DNA from: CAVPMN01 sp963706425
GTDB taxonomy: Bacteria; Actinomycetota; Acidimicrobiia; Acidimicrobiales; Acidimicrobilacustridaceae
Assembly (NCBI GenBank): GCA_963706425.1
Contig: CAVPMN010000020.1
Span: 1,488,001 to 1,552,000 of the forward strand
DNA length: 64,000 bases
Direction: 5' to 3'
The notes under the pieces: model-generated
Told to the model about the DNA's origin: nothing
What the model saw: the letters and a program-made list of their open reading frames with translations, nothing else
The model's database searches: none
Part shown: positions 53,773-62,008 of the stretch, piece by piece
How the letters are laid out: the number at the start of each line of letters is the position of its first letter
How positions within the stretch are numbered: position 1 is the first letter of the stretch
Position numbers and translations under genes: made by a program

Positions 53773-54657
53773 CTATCGTCCGTCGTCCGACCTGAATCGG
53801 GCCATCGCCCTCGGAAAACGCGACTCACGACCGTCGGGCGCCGTCAACAACACGGGCGCCCAGGCCAGGGGCTCGACCGCGAAGGTCAACCCGGCGAGCG
53901 AGAGCTCGGCGGATACGGGGATGCCCTCTGGCCCGAGCACCTCGTCGACGGTGGCCTCGATGACCAACTCGGGCTCGTGGGCCGGCTCTTGGGTGTAGCC
54001 GATCTGGAACTCCGTGCCCTCGGGGATCACCGAGTGCATCCGGGCCCCGTCGTCGAGGCGAAAGGCGTTCCAACACCACCCGATCGACCACCAGTCGCGC
54101 ACACCCCACGAGTGATCGCGCTGGCCGATGCCGTCGATGGTGAGCGTGTCCGAGCCCACCTGGACCTCGCCGTGCACCCGGCAGGGAACCTCGTAGCGAT
54201 CGAGTTCAGGGGGATAGCGGAACACCTCGCCGTCGGTCTCCCACTCGAGATCGAACCCCAACGGCGTGCGCTCCCCCCGCATCCCGTCGGAGCGATAGGC
54301 GTCGACCGGGTCGTCGAGGCCCACTCCGAACGCCTCGAGGCCGAGGCTGAACCGTTGCAGGGGCTCCTCGACGTGATGATCGGCCCACAGCCCGTCGGTG
54401 CGCACCTCGAGTGAACCTCGGGGCGAGGGTGGGGGCGCAGCGTGATCGACCACCATCACCGGCCTGCGGCCAGGGCCCACCAGGCACGCCCAATACCAGC
54501 TGACGCCCAAGTTGGGATAGAGCCCGAGCCGGACATAACCGCCGACCGAGCCGTCGGCCGCACAGAAGTCGAAGTACCACGACTCGTTCCACAGCGCCTC
54601 CGTCGCGGGAGGGTGGGATCGCTCGTCGGCGCCGGCGGCAGTCCACGGAAAGGCCAT
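53773..54657 (-). CDS. Lipocalin-like protein (CrtC/AttH or DUF7064-type fold)
   Basis: A 294-residue protein without signal peptide. WNESWYFDFCAADGSVGGYVRLGLYPN, a central PCRVHGEVQVGSDTLTIDGIGQRDHSWGVRDWWSIGW and repeated aromatic strands match the two-barrel lipocalin-like families related to hydratase CrtC and AttH. GxGxRDHSWG is the most diagnostic part. The substrate is unknown; a lipid or terpenoid would fit the fold. Its start overlaps the stop of the 2-hydroxyacid dehydrogenase gene by one base, so the two are likely an operon. Confidence 0.65.
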   Translation of the reverse strand: MAFPWTAAGADERSHPPATEALWNESWYFDFCAADGSVGGYVRLGLYPNLGVSWYWACLVGPGRRPVMVVDHAAPPPSPRGSLEVRTDGLWADHHVEEPLQRFSLGLEAFGVGLDDPVDAYRSDGMRGERTPLGFDLEWETDGEVFRYPPELDRYEVPCRVHGEVQVGSDTLTIDGIGQRDHSWGVRDWWSIGWCWNAFRLDDGARMHSVIPEGTEFQIGYTQEPAHEPELVIEATVDEVLGPEGIPVSAELSLAGLTFAVEPLAWAPVLLTAPDGRESRFPRAMARFRSDDGR

Positions 54658-55601
54658 CAGTAGCCGGCCTGACGATCGATGACGTGTTCGAGGGGCTGAT
54701 CGTCGAGGTAGCGCCGCAGGTTGGACGCGAAGCGGTCGAAGATGGTGGCGAACGCGTCGGGCTCACTCCACGACAGGTGGGCGGAAAGCCGCACCGACGG
54801 GTGGTCGTAGAGCCAATGACCCTCAGGCAACGGCTCGGGGTCGTAGGTGTCGAGGGACGCGCAGGCCACCGTGCCGTCGTCGAGCGCGACCCGGAGCGCG
54901 TCCTGGTCGACGAATCCCCCGCGTGCGATGTTCACGAGGTGGACGCCGGGCCGGCACAGCGCGAACGTCTCGGCGTTCAGCAGGTGGCGCGTCTCGGGGG
55001 TGAGCGGCGCAGCCAGCACGAGATGGTCGGCGTCGCCCACCAGATCGGCGAGCGACAGCGCCAGGTCGACGTCGGGGTGGGGGCTGGCCGCTGAGGTGCG
55101 CCGGAGGGCCCGTACCCGCATGCCGAACGCCAGGGCGCGCTCGGCAGTCGCCAACGCAATGGTGCCGAGGCCCACCAAGCCGAGCGTGCGGCCGTGCAGC
55201 TTCCCGAGCGGTGGCTGGGAGAAGCGCTCGCGATCGCTGAACGGTCGATCGATCCAGCTCTGCGGCAATCGTTTCTCGAACGTCAGCATCATGGTCAGGA
55301 CCCACTCGGCGATGGCCACCGCGTTCGCTCCTCGCGAGTTGGTCACCACGACATCGTCGGGCACGGCGTGGAGCGGAAACGAGTCGAGCCCGGTGCCCGC
55401 CACATGGACCCACCGCACCCGGGTGACCGCGTCGGCGAGCGTGTCGACCGACCGCGCCATGGTGAACAACACGTCGCCCTCGACGGTGGGGTCGAGCTCG
55501 CCCCGCACCGGGATGGGCACGATGTCGGCCCGGGCGCGCAGATCGGCGGGCAGCTGGATGTCGTCGGCTTCCCCGAGATGACAGAGGACCCGGATCTTCG
55601 C
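54657..55601 (-). CDS. D-2-hydroxyacid dehydrogenase family protein
   Basis: A 314-residue NAD(P)-dependent dehydrogenase. The Rossmann motif is GLVGLGTIALATAERALAFGM. Catalytic Arg lies in NIARGGFVDQDAL, Glu in DTYDPEPLP and His in LSAHLSW. It reduces or oxidises a 2-oxoacid/2-hydroxyacid, exact substrate unknown. GTG 55601 (VAKIRVLC) is chosen because GAAGGAG lies 5 nt upstream; an ATG seven codons earlier is possible. It is divergent from the MarR gene across 203 bp. Confidence 0.85.
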   Translation of the reverse strand, partial: AKIRVLCHLGEADDIQLPADLRARADIVPIPVRGELDPTVEGDVLFTMARSVDTLADAVTRVRWVHVAGTGLDSFPLHAVPDDVVVTNSRGANAVAIAEWVLTMMLTFEKRLPQSWIDRPFSDRERFSQPPLGKLHGRTLGLVGLGTIALATAERALAFGMRVRALRRTSAASPHPDVDLALSLADLVGDADHLVLAAPLTPETRHLLNAETFALCRPGVHLVNIARGGFVDQDALRVALDDGTVACASLDTYDPEPLPEGHWLYDHPSVRLSAHLSWSEPDAFATIFDRFASNLRRYLDDQPLEHVIDRQAGY

Positions 55602-55683
55602 CACGACTTCTCCTTCGTCCACGGCGCGCGCCGCTGCTACGCGGGCCCCACTATCACTGGGGGAATTAGTTAGCGTTGCTATC

Positions 55684-55700
55684 GGTTACCTATGGTAACC
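55684..55700. promoter_or_regulatory. Candidate MarR operator (inverted repeat)
   Basis: GGTTACC (55684-55690) and GGTAACC (55694-55700) form a perfect 7-bp inverted repeat with a TAT spacer. It is placed 104 bp before the MarR start and 82 bp before the divergent dehydrogenase start, in an AT-rich stretch. Its size and symmetry fit a MarR-type operator. Confidence 0.6.
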
Positions 55701-55804
55701 ATGTGCAGCGGTGACCGTTCTACCAGCCCAAGACCATCCGTTCCCGGGTCGGGCTGACGAGACCGGTCGACCCAGCAGCCGGTCGACCCAGCAGGAGGAG
55801 TGAC

Positions 55805-56239
55805 GTGCAAGACGACGAGACGGTGAATCGGCTGCGGATGGTGGTGCTGAGGCTGTCACGTCGGCTCCGCCAGCAGGTCCGCAGCGGGATCACCCCGTCG
55901 CAGCTCTCGGCGCTGGCGATGGTCGAGCGCCACGGCCCGCTGACGCTCGGCGACCTGGCGAACCTCGAGAACGTGCAGCCGCCGAGCATCTCGCGCATCG
56001 TCGGGGCCCTCGAGGGCGAAGGATGGGTCGAGCGCACCACCGACGAGCGCGACCGTCGGGTCTCGCTCGTGCAGACCACGACCGCGGGCCGCCGCGAGTT
56101 GCGCCAGATCCGTTCCGAGCGCAGCGCCTGGCTGCGTCGTCGGCTCGACTCGCTCGACGACGCCGATCGCCACTGCTTGACGGTCGCCCTACCTGCCCTC
56201 GAGCGGCTGCTCGAGGACGAGGGCGGCGAGCCGAGATGA
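55805..56239 (+). CDS. MarR-family transcriptional regulator
   Basis: A 144-residue winged-helix regulator. The recognition region is LTLGDLANLENVQPPSISRIVGALEGEGWVER, followed by the wing TTDERDRRVSLVQTTTAGRREL. Such proteins usually repress an adjacent efflux gene and release DNA on binding a small molecule. GTG 55805 follows CAGGAGGAG. It overlaps the MFS gene by 4 bp and has a palindrome upstream, consistent with autoregulation. Confidence 0.92.
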   Translation: MQDDETVNRLRMVVLRLSRRLRQQVRSGITPSQLSALAMVERHGPLTLGDLANLENVQPPSISRIVGALEGEGWVERTTDERDRRVSLVQTTTAGRRELRQIRSERSAWLRRRLDSLDDADRHCLTVALPALERLLEDEGGEPR

Positions 56240-57564
56240 GCGCGCTGCGCGCCGCGACGCGCCACACCTTCCGGGCGCTGAGCACGCGCAACTACCGGCT
56301 GTTCCTGGCCGGCCAGGTCGTCTCGGTCAGCGGCACGTGGATGCAGACCGTGGCGCAGGCGTGGCTGGTGCTCCAACTCACCGACAGCGGCGTGGCCCTG
56401 GGCCTCGTCACGGCCATGCAGTTCCTCCCCATGCTCCTGATCGGACCGTGGGCGGGCGTGGTGGCCGACCGTTCGGACAAGCGCCGCGTCCTGCTCGCCA
56501 CCCAGGCCGTGGCCGGCACGCTCGCGTTGACGCTCGGCGTGCTCACCGCCACCGATGCCGTTGAGCTCTGGATGGTCTACCTGCTCGCTCTCGGGCTCGG
56601 GCTGACCAACGCCTTCGACATGCCGACCCGCCAGTCGTTCGTCTTCGAGATGGTGGGCAAGGACCACTTGACCAACGCGGTCGGTCTCAACAGCACGGTC
56701 ATGAACGCCGGACGACTCGTCGGTCCCGCCATCGGCGGGCTCATCATCGCCACCCTGGGGCTGGCTGCGTGCTTCTTGTTCAACGCGGCGAGCTACCTCG
56801 CCGTCATCGCCGCGTTGCTGGCGATGCGCACCTCCGAGCTCCACCCCGCCGAGCGGGTCGCCCGCGAACGGGGTCAGCTGCGCGAGGGCCTCCGCTATGT
56901 GTGGCGCACGCCCTCGCTGCGCACTCCCCTGCTGATGGTGGCCGTGATCGGTACCTTCACCTACGAGTTCCAGGTGAGCCTGCCCATCCTCGCTCGGTTC
57001 ACCTTCGACGCCGGGGCGGGGGCATACGGCCTGCTGCTCTCTGCGATGAGCGTCGGCGCGGTGGTGGGCGGCCTGGTGCTCGCCGGTCGGCTGTCGGCCT
57101 CGCACCGCCATCTCGGACGAGCGGCGCTCGCCTTCGGTTGCCTCGTCCTGGTCGCGTCGATCATGCCGACACTCGGTGCCACCGCGGTGGCCCTGGTGTT
57201 CGTGGGCGCGGCCAGCATCGCGGTGATCACGCTGTCGAACGCGACCCTGCAGCTCACCGCCGATCCCCAGATGCGCGCCCGGGTCATCGCGCTCTACGGC
57301 GTGGCGTTCCTCGGTAGCACGCCGATCGGTGGCCCGATCGTGGGATGGGTGGGCGAACAAGTGGGCGGTCGGGCCGCCCTTGCCTTGGGCGGGGTGGCCG
57401 CCATCGGCGCTGCGCTGGTCGCTTGGCGGTCGTTGGCCACCGCCACCCTGCAGGCGGAGGCGGGCGCGACGGCTACTGATCCGCCGGCGGCTCGCCGGTC
57501 ACCACACCCGGAGGCGGGGGCGGCGGAGGCACCGCACCCCCGGCCGGCGGAGGCGGTGGCGTAG
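56236..57564 (+). CDS. MFS efflux transporter (EntS/MFS_3-like)
   Basis: A permease with about 12 hydrophobic segments. STRNYRLFLAGQVVSVSGTWMQTVAQAWLVLQLT and PWAGVVADRSDKRRVLLATQ (MFS motif A) are typical of the MFS_3/EntS group of exporters. LTNAFDMPTRQSFVFEMVG is also characteristic. The 30-residue C-terminal tail (DPPAARRSPHPEAG...) lies antisense to the next gene. One extra base upstream would explain this, and the natural end may be the TGA near 57477. It is co-transcribed with the MarR gene, which probably represses it. Confidence 0.85.
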   Translation: MSALRAATRHTFRALSTRNYRLFLAGQVVSVSGTWMQTVAQAWLVLQLTDSGVALGLVTAMQFLPMLLIGPWAGVVADRSDKRRVLLATQAVAGTLALTLGVLTATDAVELWMVYLLALGLGLTNAFDMPTRQSFVFEMVGKDHLTNAVGLNSTVMNAGRLVGPAIGGLIIATLGLAACFLFNAASYLAVIAALLAMRTSELHPAERVARERGQLREGLRYVWRTPSLRTPLLMVAVIGTFTYEFQVSLPILARFTFDAGAGAYGLLLSAMSVGAVVGGLVLAGRLSASHRHLGRAALAFGCLVLVASIMPTLGATAVALVFVGAASIAVITLSNATLQLTADPQMRARVIALYGVAFLGSTPIGGPIVGWVGEQVGGRAALALGGVAAIGAALVAWRSLATATLQAEAGATATDPPAARRSPHPEAGAAEAPHPRPAEAVA

Positions 57565-58015
57565 GCGCAGCCGGTGGTGGCGGGGGTGGCACCGAGCCGC
57601 CCGGTGGAGGCGGCGCTGGTGTCGGGGCGGCCGGCGGAGGCGGAGGCGTCGGGGCGGCCGGGCGGCGGAGGCGGCGAGGCGTCACGCCACCCGGAGGCGG
57701 AGGGGGCGGCGTCGCTGCGCCCGGCGGAGGCGGAGGAGTGGCTGCACCCGGCGGTGGGGGTGGCGCGGTGCGCAGGGCGAGCGGTAGGGCCACGCCCTGC
57801 GCCTCGAGCGCCTGCAGCTCGCTCATGACCCGTTGCACGTCGGCCTGCTGGTCCTCGGTGAGCCGACCGGTCTGGTCGAGGAAGGTCAGCACGCCGAGAT
57901 CGCGCAACAGCGGTTCGGCCTGTGACGAGCTGGGCGCGCCCGTGCCGGACAGGCTCTGGTTGATCTTGCCGCTGAGCTGGTCGGCACCGCGCTTGAGGTC
58001 GTCCATGAAACCCAT
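57473..58015 (-). CDS. Protein with short helical domain and long polyproline tail
   Basis: A 180-residue protein. The N-terminal 75 residues are helical (MGFMDDLKRGADQLSGKINQSL, then LTEDQQADVQRVMSELQALEAQGV), without a signal peptide. The rest is built of repeats such as PPPPPGAAT and PPPPPAAPT. The function is unknown; proline-rich tails in actinobacteria often bind partners or span the wall. An Arg-rich break in the repeats (TPRRLRRPA) may mark a local sequence error. Its 3' end overlaps the convergent MFS gene by 92 bp as annotated. Confidence 0.55.
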   Translation of the reverse strand: MGFMDDLKRGADQLSGKINQSLSGTGAPSSSQAEPLLRDLGVLTFLDQTGRLTEDQQADVQRVMSELQALEAQGVALPLALRTAPPPPPGAATPPPPPGAATPPPPPPGGVTPRRLRRPAAPTPPPPPAAPTPAPPPPGGSVPPPPPPAAPTPPPPPAGGAVPPPPPPPGVVTGEPPADQ

Positions 58016-58088
58016 GCTGTGCTCCTCGTCGACGAAGGAAGGCGTCGAGAACGGAGACTACAACGAGCGGCCGATACGACGAGCGGGG

Positions 58089-59563
58089 TCAGCCCTCCGG
58101 GAACAGGTCGTAGTAGGCGGCCTCCTCGTCGAAACCGGCCTCGTCGCCGGTGATGGCGGAGAACAGCTGATAGGCCGGCTCGGGCAGCGCCTTCGGTACG
58201 GACCAGTCGAGGTCGTCGGCCACACCGGCCGCCTCCGCGAACGGGCGGAGGAAGGTGAAGTACACGTAGGCACCGCAGCGGATCATGTCGTCTCGACTCA
58301 TCGCCGCGATGTTGCGGTAGTGGCGGGCCTGCACCTTTCGCACCTGGTCGACGATCGCCGGCATCTCGTCGAGGCTCACCGGGGTGAGGCTGCGATCGCC
58401 GTTGTCGGTGGTGAACAAGCCGAACCCGACCAGTCGGTCGAGATAGTCCTCGGGGTCGGTGATCGCCGTGCCGAAATCGGTGATGCGCAGGTCGACCCCG
58501 TCGAGCACCAGCGCCGCGGTGAGGTGGTGATAGGGCAGGTCGGCGGCCACGTCCGACCACCAGAAGTCGCTGCGGCCCATGCGGTAGAAGTCGCGGACGA
58601 GCAGGATCCGGCCATCGGGCAGCCGATAGGGACCGGTGTCGCCGCTGCCCACCCTTGTGTCGAAGTAGAGCAGGAACAGGTAGTTCACCAGCGTGGCGTT
58701 GAAGCGCTTGATCGAGTCGCGGTCGGCGTCGGTGGCGACGTCGACCACGCCGGCGAGGAGCTGGGCGATGACCGCGTCGTCGTAGGGCGTCACCACCCCG
58801 TCGGCATCCCAGGCTTGGCGAGTGCCGTCACCGCCTCGAAACGCCGTTGGCGGCGCGCTCCCAGAAGTCGAGCACCGTGTGAGCGGCCACCGGATCGTCG
58901 AGCGACGGGTCGACGGCGGTCATGATCTTGCGGCCGAGCAGGAAGAAATTGACGATCGACCAGAGGTAGACCGTGTTGATGTTGCTGCCCGGACGGCGTC
59001 CCTGCTGCCCGATCTCCTCCGCAGGCAGAGCGGCGTCGATGGTGCGCATCATCTCGGGATAGCGGTAGAAGGTCTCCGCGCAGGCGACCACGATGTACGC
59101 GGTGACCGGGATCAACTGCGAGCTGTAAGACGTGCGCTCGATGGTGAGTTGCTTGGAGATCGGCGCGTGGTAGGCGATGAGGCGATTGGCCTCGGTGATC
59201 GCCGTGGCGCGATCGAGCTCAGCCACGGACGACCCCGTGCGCGCCGCTGCAATCGAGGACGACCACGGCATCGGTGTCGGGCTCGTCGCCGGTGAACGCG
59301 GCACCCATGATGCACGGCACCTGGAACTCGCGGCTGACGATGCCGATGTGGCTGCGCGGCGTGCCACCGGTGCAGACGACGCCGGACAACTCGTGGAAGA
59401 TCGGCGCCAGGAACGTGGCGCCGGCGTCACGGACCAAGGCGATGACCCCCTCTGCGCCGTCGTCCATCAGGTCGAGCACGTCGTCGGGACTCTCGAGGCG
59501 ACGCCACCGACCCTCGACCGGCGGCGCGTCGAACACCTTCACTCCCGTCGCCAGATCGCGCAT
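58089..59563 (-). CDS. PEP-utilising enzyme mobile (phosphohistidine) domain fused to an unknown domain (two frame disruptions)
   Basis: About 490 residues. The first 115 form a swivelling phosphohistidine domain as in PEP synthase and PPDK: GVIALVRDAGATFLAPIFHELSGVV, then the His loop CTGGTPRSHIGIVSREFQVPCIMG. The remaining 370 residues (AYHAPISKQLTIERTSYSS, NTVYLWSIVNFFLLGRKIM, FNATLVNYLFLLYFDTRVG) are not recognised. No ATP-grasp or PEP-binding TIM-barrel motif is seen. Breaks near 59247 (GGGG run) and 58840 are each repaired by deleting one base. It is divergent from the SCP2 gene, 21 bp away. Confidence 0.7.
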
Positions 59564-59584
59564 GGCGGGTGATGCTACCGGCTG

Positions 59585-60013
59585 GTGATCTTCTACCCTG
59601 GCGACGTGGTCGAGTTCCTGAGCCAGGAGTGGATCGAAGCGCTCGATGCCGCCGCGTCGGCGGCCGGTGCACGTCGCGATGCCGCGGCTGAGTCCACGTC
59701 CGCCGCACCCGATGGCGAGATCGTCATCCAGCAGATCGTCGTCGACGCGTCGGGGAGCGAGACCGCTTATCACCTGGTCCTCGCCGACGGTGTGTCTGTG
59801 CGGCCCGGCCGCGCGGTCAGCCCAACCATCACCTTCACGACCGACCGCGAGACCGCGGCTGCGGTGAGCCAGGGTGCACAGAGCGCACAGGCCGCGTTCA
59901 TGACCGGCCGGCTACGCATCGCCGGTGACGTGCAGACCCTCACCGCACACCAGGCGGCGACCTCCGACATCGACGACCTGTTCGCCGCCGTGCGGGCCGC
60001 CACCACCTACTGA
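59585..60013 (+). CDS. SCP2 sterol-binding-fold protein
   Basis: A 142-residue protein resembling SCP2 lipid-carrier domains: EFLSQEWIEALDAAA at the N-terminus, then YHLVLADGVSVRPGRAVSPTITFTTDRETAAAVSQG and the typical AAFMTGRLRIAGDVQTL. Such proteins hold lipids or acyl-CoA in a hydrophobic tunnel. GTG 59585 is the outermost start; the GTG at 59606 (VVEFLSQEW) is equally plausible. It is followed 7 bp later by the glycosylase gene. Confidence 0.8.
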   Translation: MIFYPGDVVEFLSQEWIEALDAAASAAGARRDAAAESTSAAPDGEIVIQQIVVDASGSETAYHLVLADGVSVRPGRAVSPTITFTTDRETAAAVSQGAQSAQAAFMTGRLRIAGDVQTLTAHQAATSDIDDLFAAVRAATTY

Positions 60014-60020
60014 GCGCGAC

Positions 60021-60884
60021 ATGCCCGAGCTCCCGGAGTTGCAGGCCCACGCCGAGCGCTTGACCGAAGAGTTCGGCGGTCGGCAGCTCGACGGGTTCCG
60101 AGCCATCTCGTTCACCGCCCTCAAGACCGCCACCCCCCGTCCGGACGAGGCGTTCGGCCACCCGCTCGTCGGCGTGTCGCGTCGTGGCAAGTACTTGCTG
60201 CTCGGGTTCGAGCCCTGCTCGTTCGTCGTGCACCTCATGCAAGGGGGCCGCCTCAAGCCCGACGACAAGCAGGCGGCCAAGCCACGCGGGGGCCTGGCCA
60301 GGTGGCGGTTCGCCGATGAGTCGGCGCTGCTGTTGACCGAAGCCGGCAAGGAGCACCGCGCCGGCGTGTGGGTGGTGGCGAGCGACCAGCTCGGCGCGGC
60401 GGTCGACGACGCTCCGGGCACCGTCGAGCCCTTCGTCGGCCTGGGCCCCGACGCCGACACCGTGTCGCGCGACGAGCTGGCAACGTTGCTGGCGGCGGCC
60501 TCCATGCGCCTGCACGGGTTCCTACGCGACCAGCGCCAGCTCGCGGGCATCGGGCGTCGACTGGCCAACGAGATCTGTCATCGCGCGCGCCTGTCGCCGT
60601 TCGCCAACACGGCGAAGCTGACGCCCGACGACGTCGACGCATTGCACGAGGCGATCGGCGCGTGCATCGCCGAGTCGCTCGCCTACGAGCGCGGCCGGGC
60701 CGACATGAGCTCGTCGAAGGAGCGGCCCGGCTCGGTGCATCATCGTGCCGGCGAGCCTTGCCCCGTCTGCGGCGACCAGGTCCGCGCCGTCGAGTACTCG
60801 TCCTACACGGTGAACTACTGCGCGACGTGTCAGACCGGCGGCAAGGTGCTGGCCGACAACACCACCAGCAAGTTCCTCAAGTAG
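60021..60884 (+). CDS. Fpg/Nei-family DNA glycosylase
   Basis: A 287-residue base-excision repair glycosylase/AP lyase. The catalytic N-terminus is MPELPELQ, with Pro2 and Glu3. The beta-hairpin Lys lies in VSRRGKYLLLGF. The helix-two-turn-helix is QLAGIGRRLANEICHRARLSPF, and the C-terminal zinc finger is CPVCGD...YCATCQTGGK. IGRRLANEI fits the Nei-like rather than the MutM branch, so oxidised pyrimidines or uracil-type lesions are more likely substrates than 8-oxoguanine. ATG 60021 is used. Confidence 0.88.
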   Translation: MPELPELQAHAERLTEEFGGRQLDGFRAISFTALKTATPRPDEAFGHPLVGVSRRGKYLLLGFEPCSFVVHLMQGGRLKPDDKQAAKPRGGLARWRFADESALLLTEAGKEHRAGVWVVASDQLGAAVDDAPGTVEPFVGLGPDADTVSRDELATLLAAASMRLHGFLRDQRQLAGIGRRLANEICHRARLSPFANTAKLTPDDVDALHEAIGACIAESLAYERGRADMSSSKERPGSVHHRAGEPCPVCGDQVRAVEYSSYTVNYCATCQTGGKVLADNTTSKFLK

Positions 60885-60904
60885 CGAGCTGGGGCGAGCG
60901 TGGG

Positions 60905-61893
60905 TCAGATGAGGCCCAGCTCGACGACCGTGTCGCGCTCGGCGGCCAGCTCGGCCACGCTCGCATCGATGCGCTGCACGGGAGAACTCGTCGATGTCGA
61001 GGCCCTGCACGATCTCGTAGCGGCCGTCGCGACACGTGACCGGGAACGACGAGATCAGACCCCTCAGGCACTCCGTAGCTGCCGTCAGACGGGATCGCCA
61101 TGCTGACCCAGTCGCCCTCGGCCGAGCCCAGCATCCACGTGCGCACGTGGTCGATGGCCGCGTTGGCGGCCGACGCGGCACTCGACAGGCCCCGGGCCTC
61201 GATGACCGCAGCCCCGCGCTGCTGCACGGTGGGGATGAACTCGCTCTCGATCCATGCCTGGTCGCCGATGGCCTCAGCTGCTGTGCGACCGCCGACCTCG
61301 CAGTGGAAGAGATCGGGGTACTGCGTGGCCGAGTGATTGCCCCAGATGGTCATCTTCGTCACGTCGTTCACCGTGACGCCGAGCTTCTTGGCCACCTGCG
61401 CGATGGCACGGTTGTGATCGAGACGGGTCATCGCGGTGAACCGCTCGCGTGGCAAGCGGGGAGCGTTGTTCATGGCGATGAGGCAGTTCGTGTTGGCCGG
61501 GTTGCCGACGACCAACACCCGGATGTCGTCGGCTGCATGGTCGTTGAGCGCCTTGCCCTGCACGGTGAAGATGGCACCGTTCGCCTCGAGCAGGTCTTTG
61601 CGCTCCATCCCCTTCGAGCGGGGGCGAGCGCCGACCAGCATCGCCACGTTGGTGCCGGAGAACGCCTCGGCCGGATCGTCGCTCTGGGTGACACCTGCCA
61701 GGAGCGGGAACGCGCAGTCCTCGATCTCCATCACGACGCCTCGGAGCGCGTCCATCGCCGGCGTGATGTCGAGGAGCTGCAGCACCACCGGCTGGTCGGG
61801 CCCGAGCATCTGGCCGCTGGCGATACGGAACAGGAGGCTGTAGCCGATCTGGCCGGCGGCGCCGGTGACGGCAACGCGGATCGGGTCGTTCAC
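60905..61893 (-). CDS. mdh: Malate dehydrogenase (two frame disruptions near C-terminus)
   Basis: TCA-cycle enzyme converting malate and oxaloacetate with NAD. Rossmann motif VTGAAGQIGYSLLFRIASG, substrate Arg in GARPRSKGMERKDLL, VVGNPANTNCLIAMN, catalytic His in TIWGNHSATQYPDLF. Breaks near 61055 (GAGGGGTCTG, one extra G) and 60977 (TTCTCCCGTG, one extra C) are repaired by single deletions, giving YGVPEGLISSFPVTCRDG and a C-terminus VQRIDASVAELAAERD, 328 residues. GTG 61893 follows GGAGG five bases upstream. Convergent with the glycosylase gene. Confidence 0.9.
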
Positions 61894-61972
61894 AGGTTCC
61901 TCCAAGGGGTAGATACGCACGCCCGGTGACGATGCGAGGCCGGGCGCGAGGGGGACCCGCCGAATCTACTCA

Positions 61973-62002
61973 TCGGGCGCCGCCCGGCGAAAAAGCGCCC
62001 GA
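61973..62002 (-). terminator. Hairpin after the ABC exporter gene
   Basis: TCGGGCGC (61973-61980) pairs with GCGCCCGA (61995-62002) around a 14-nt loop, 6 bp after the stop of the ABC exporter on the minus strand. On that strand the loop contains TTTTT. It separates the exporter transcript from mdh. Confidence 0.55.
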
Positions 62003-62008
62003 GGCGGC

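Noticed and set aside
57473..57770. Short regularly spaced repeats resembling a CRISPR array
   Set aside because: They are in-frame codons for polyproline with variable unit length and no unique spacers; no cas genes are present.
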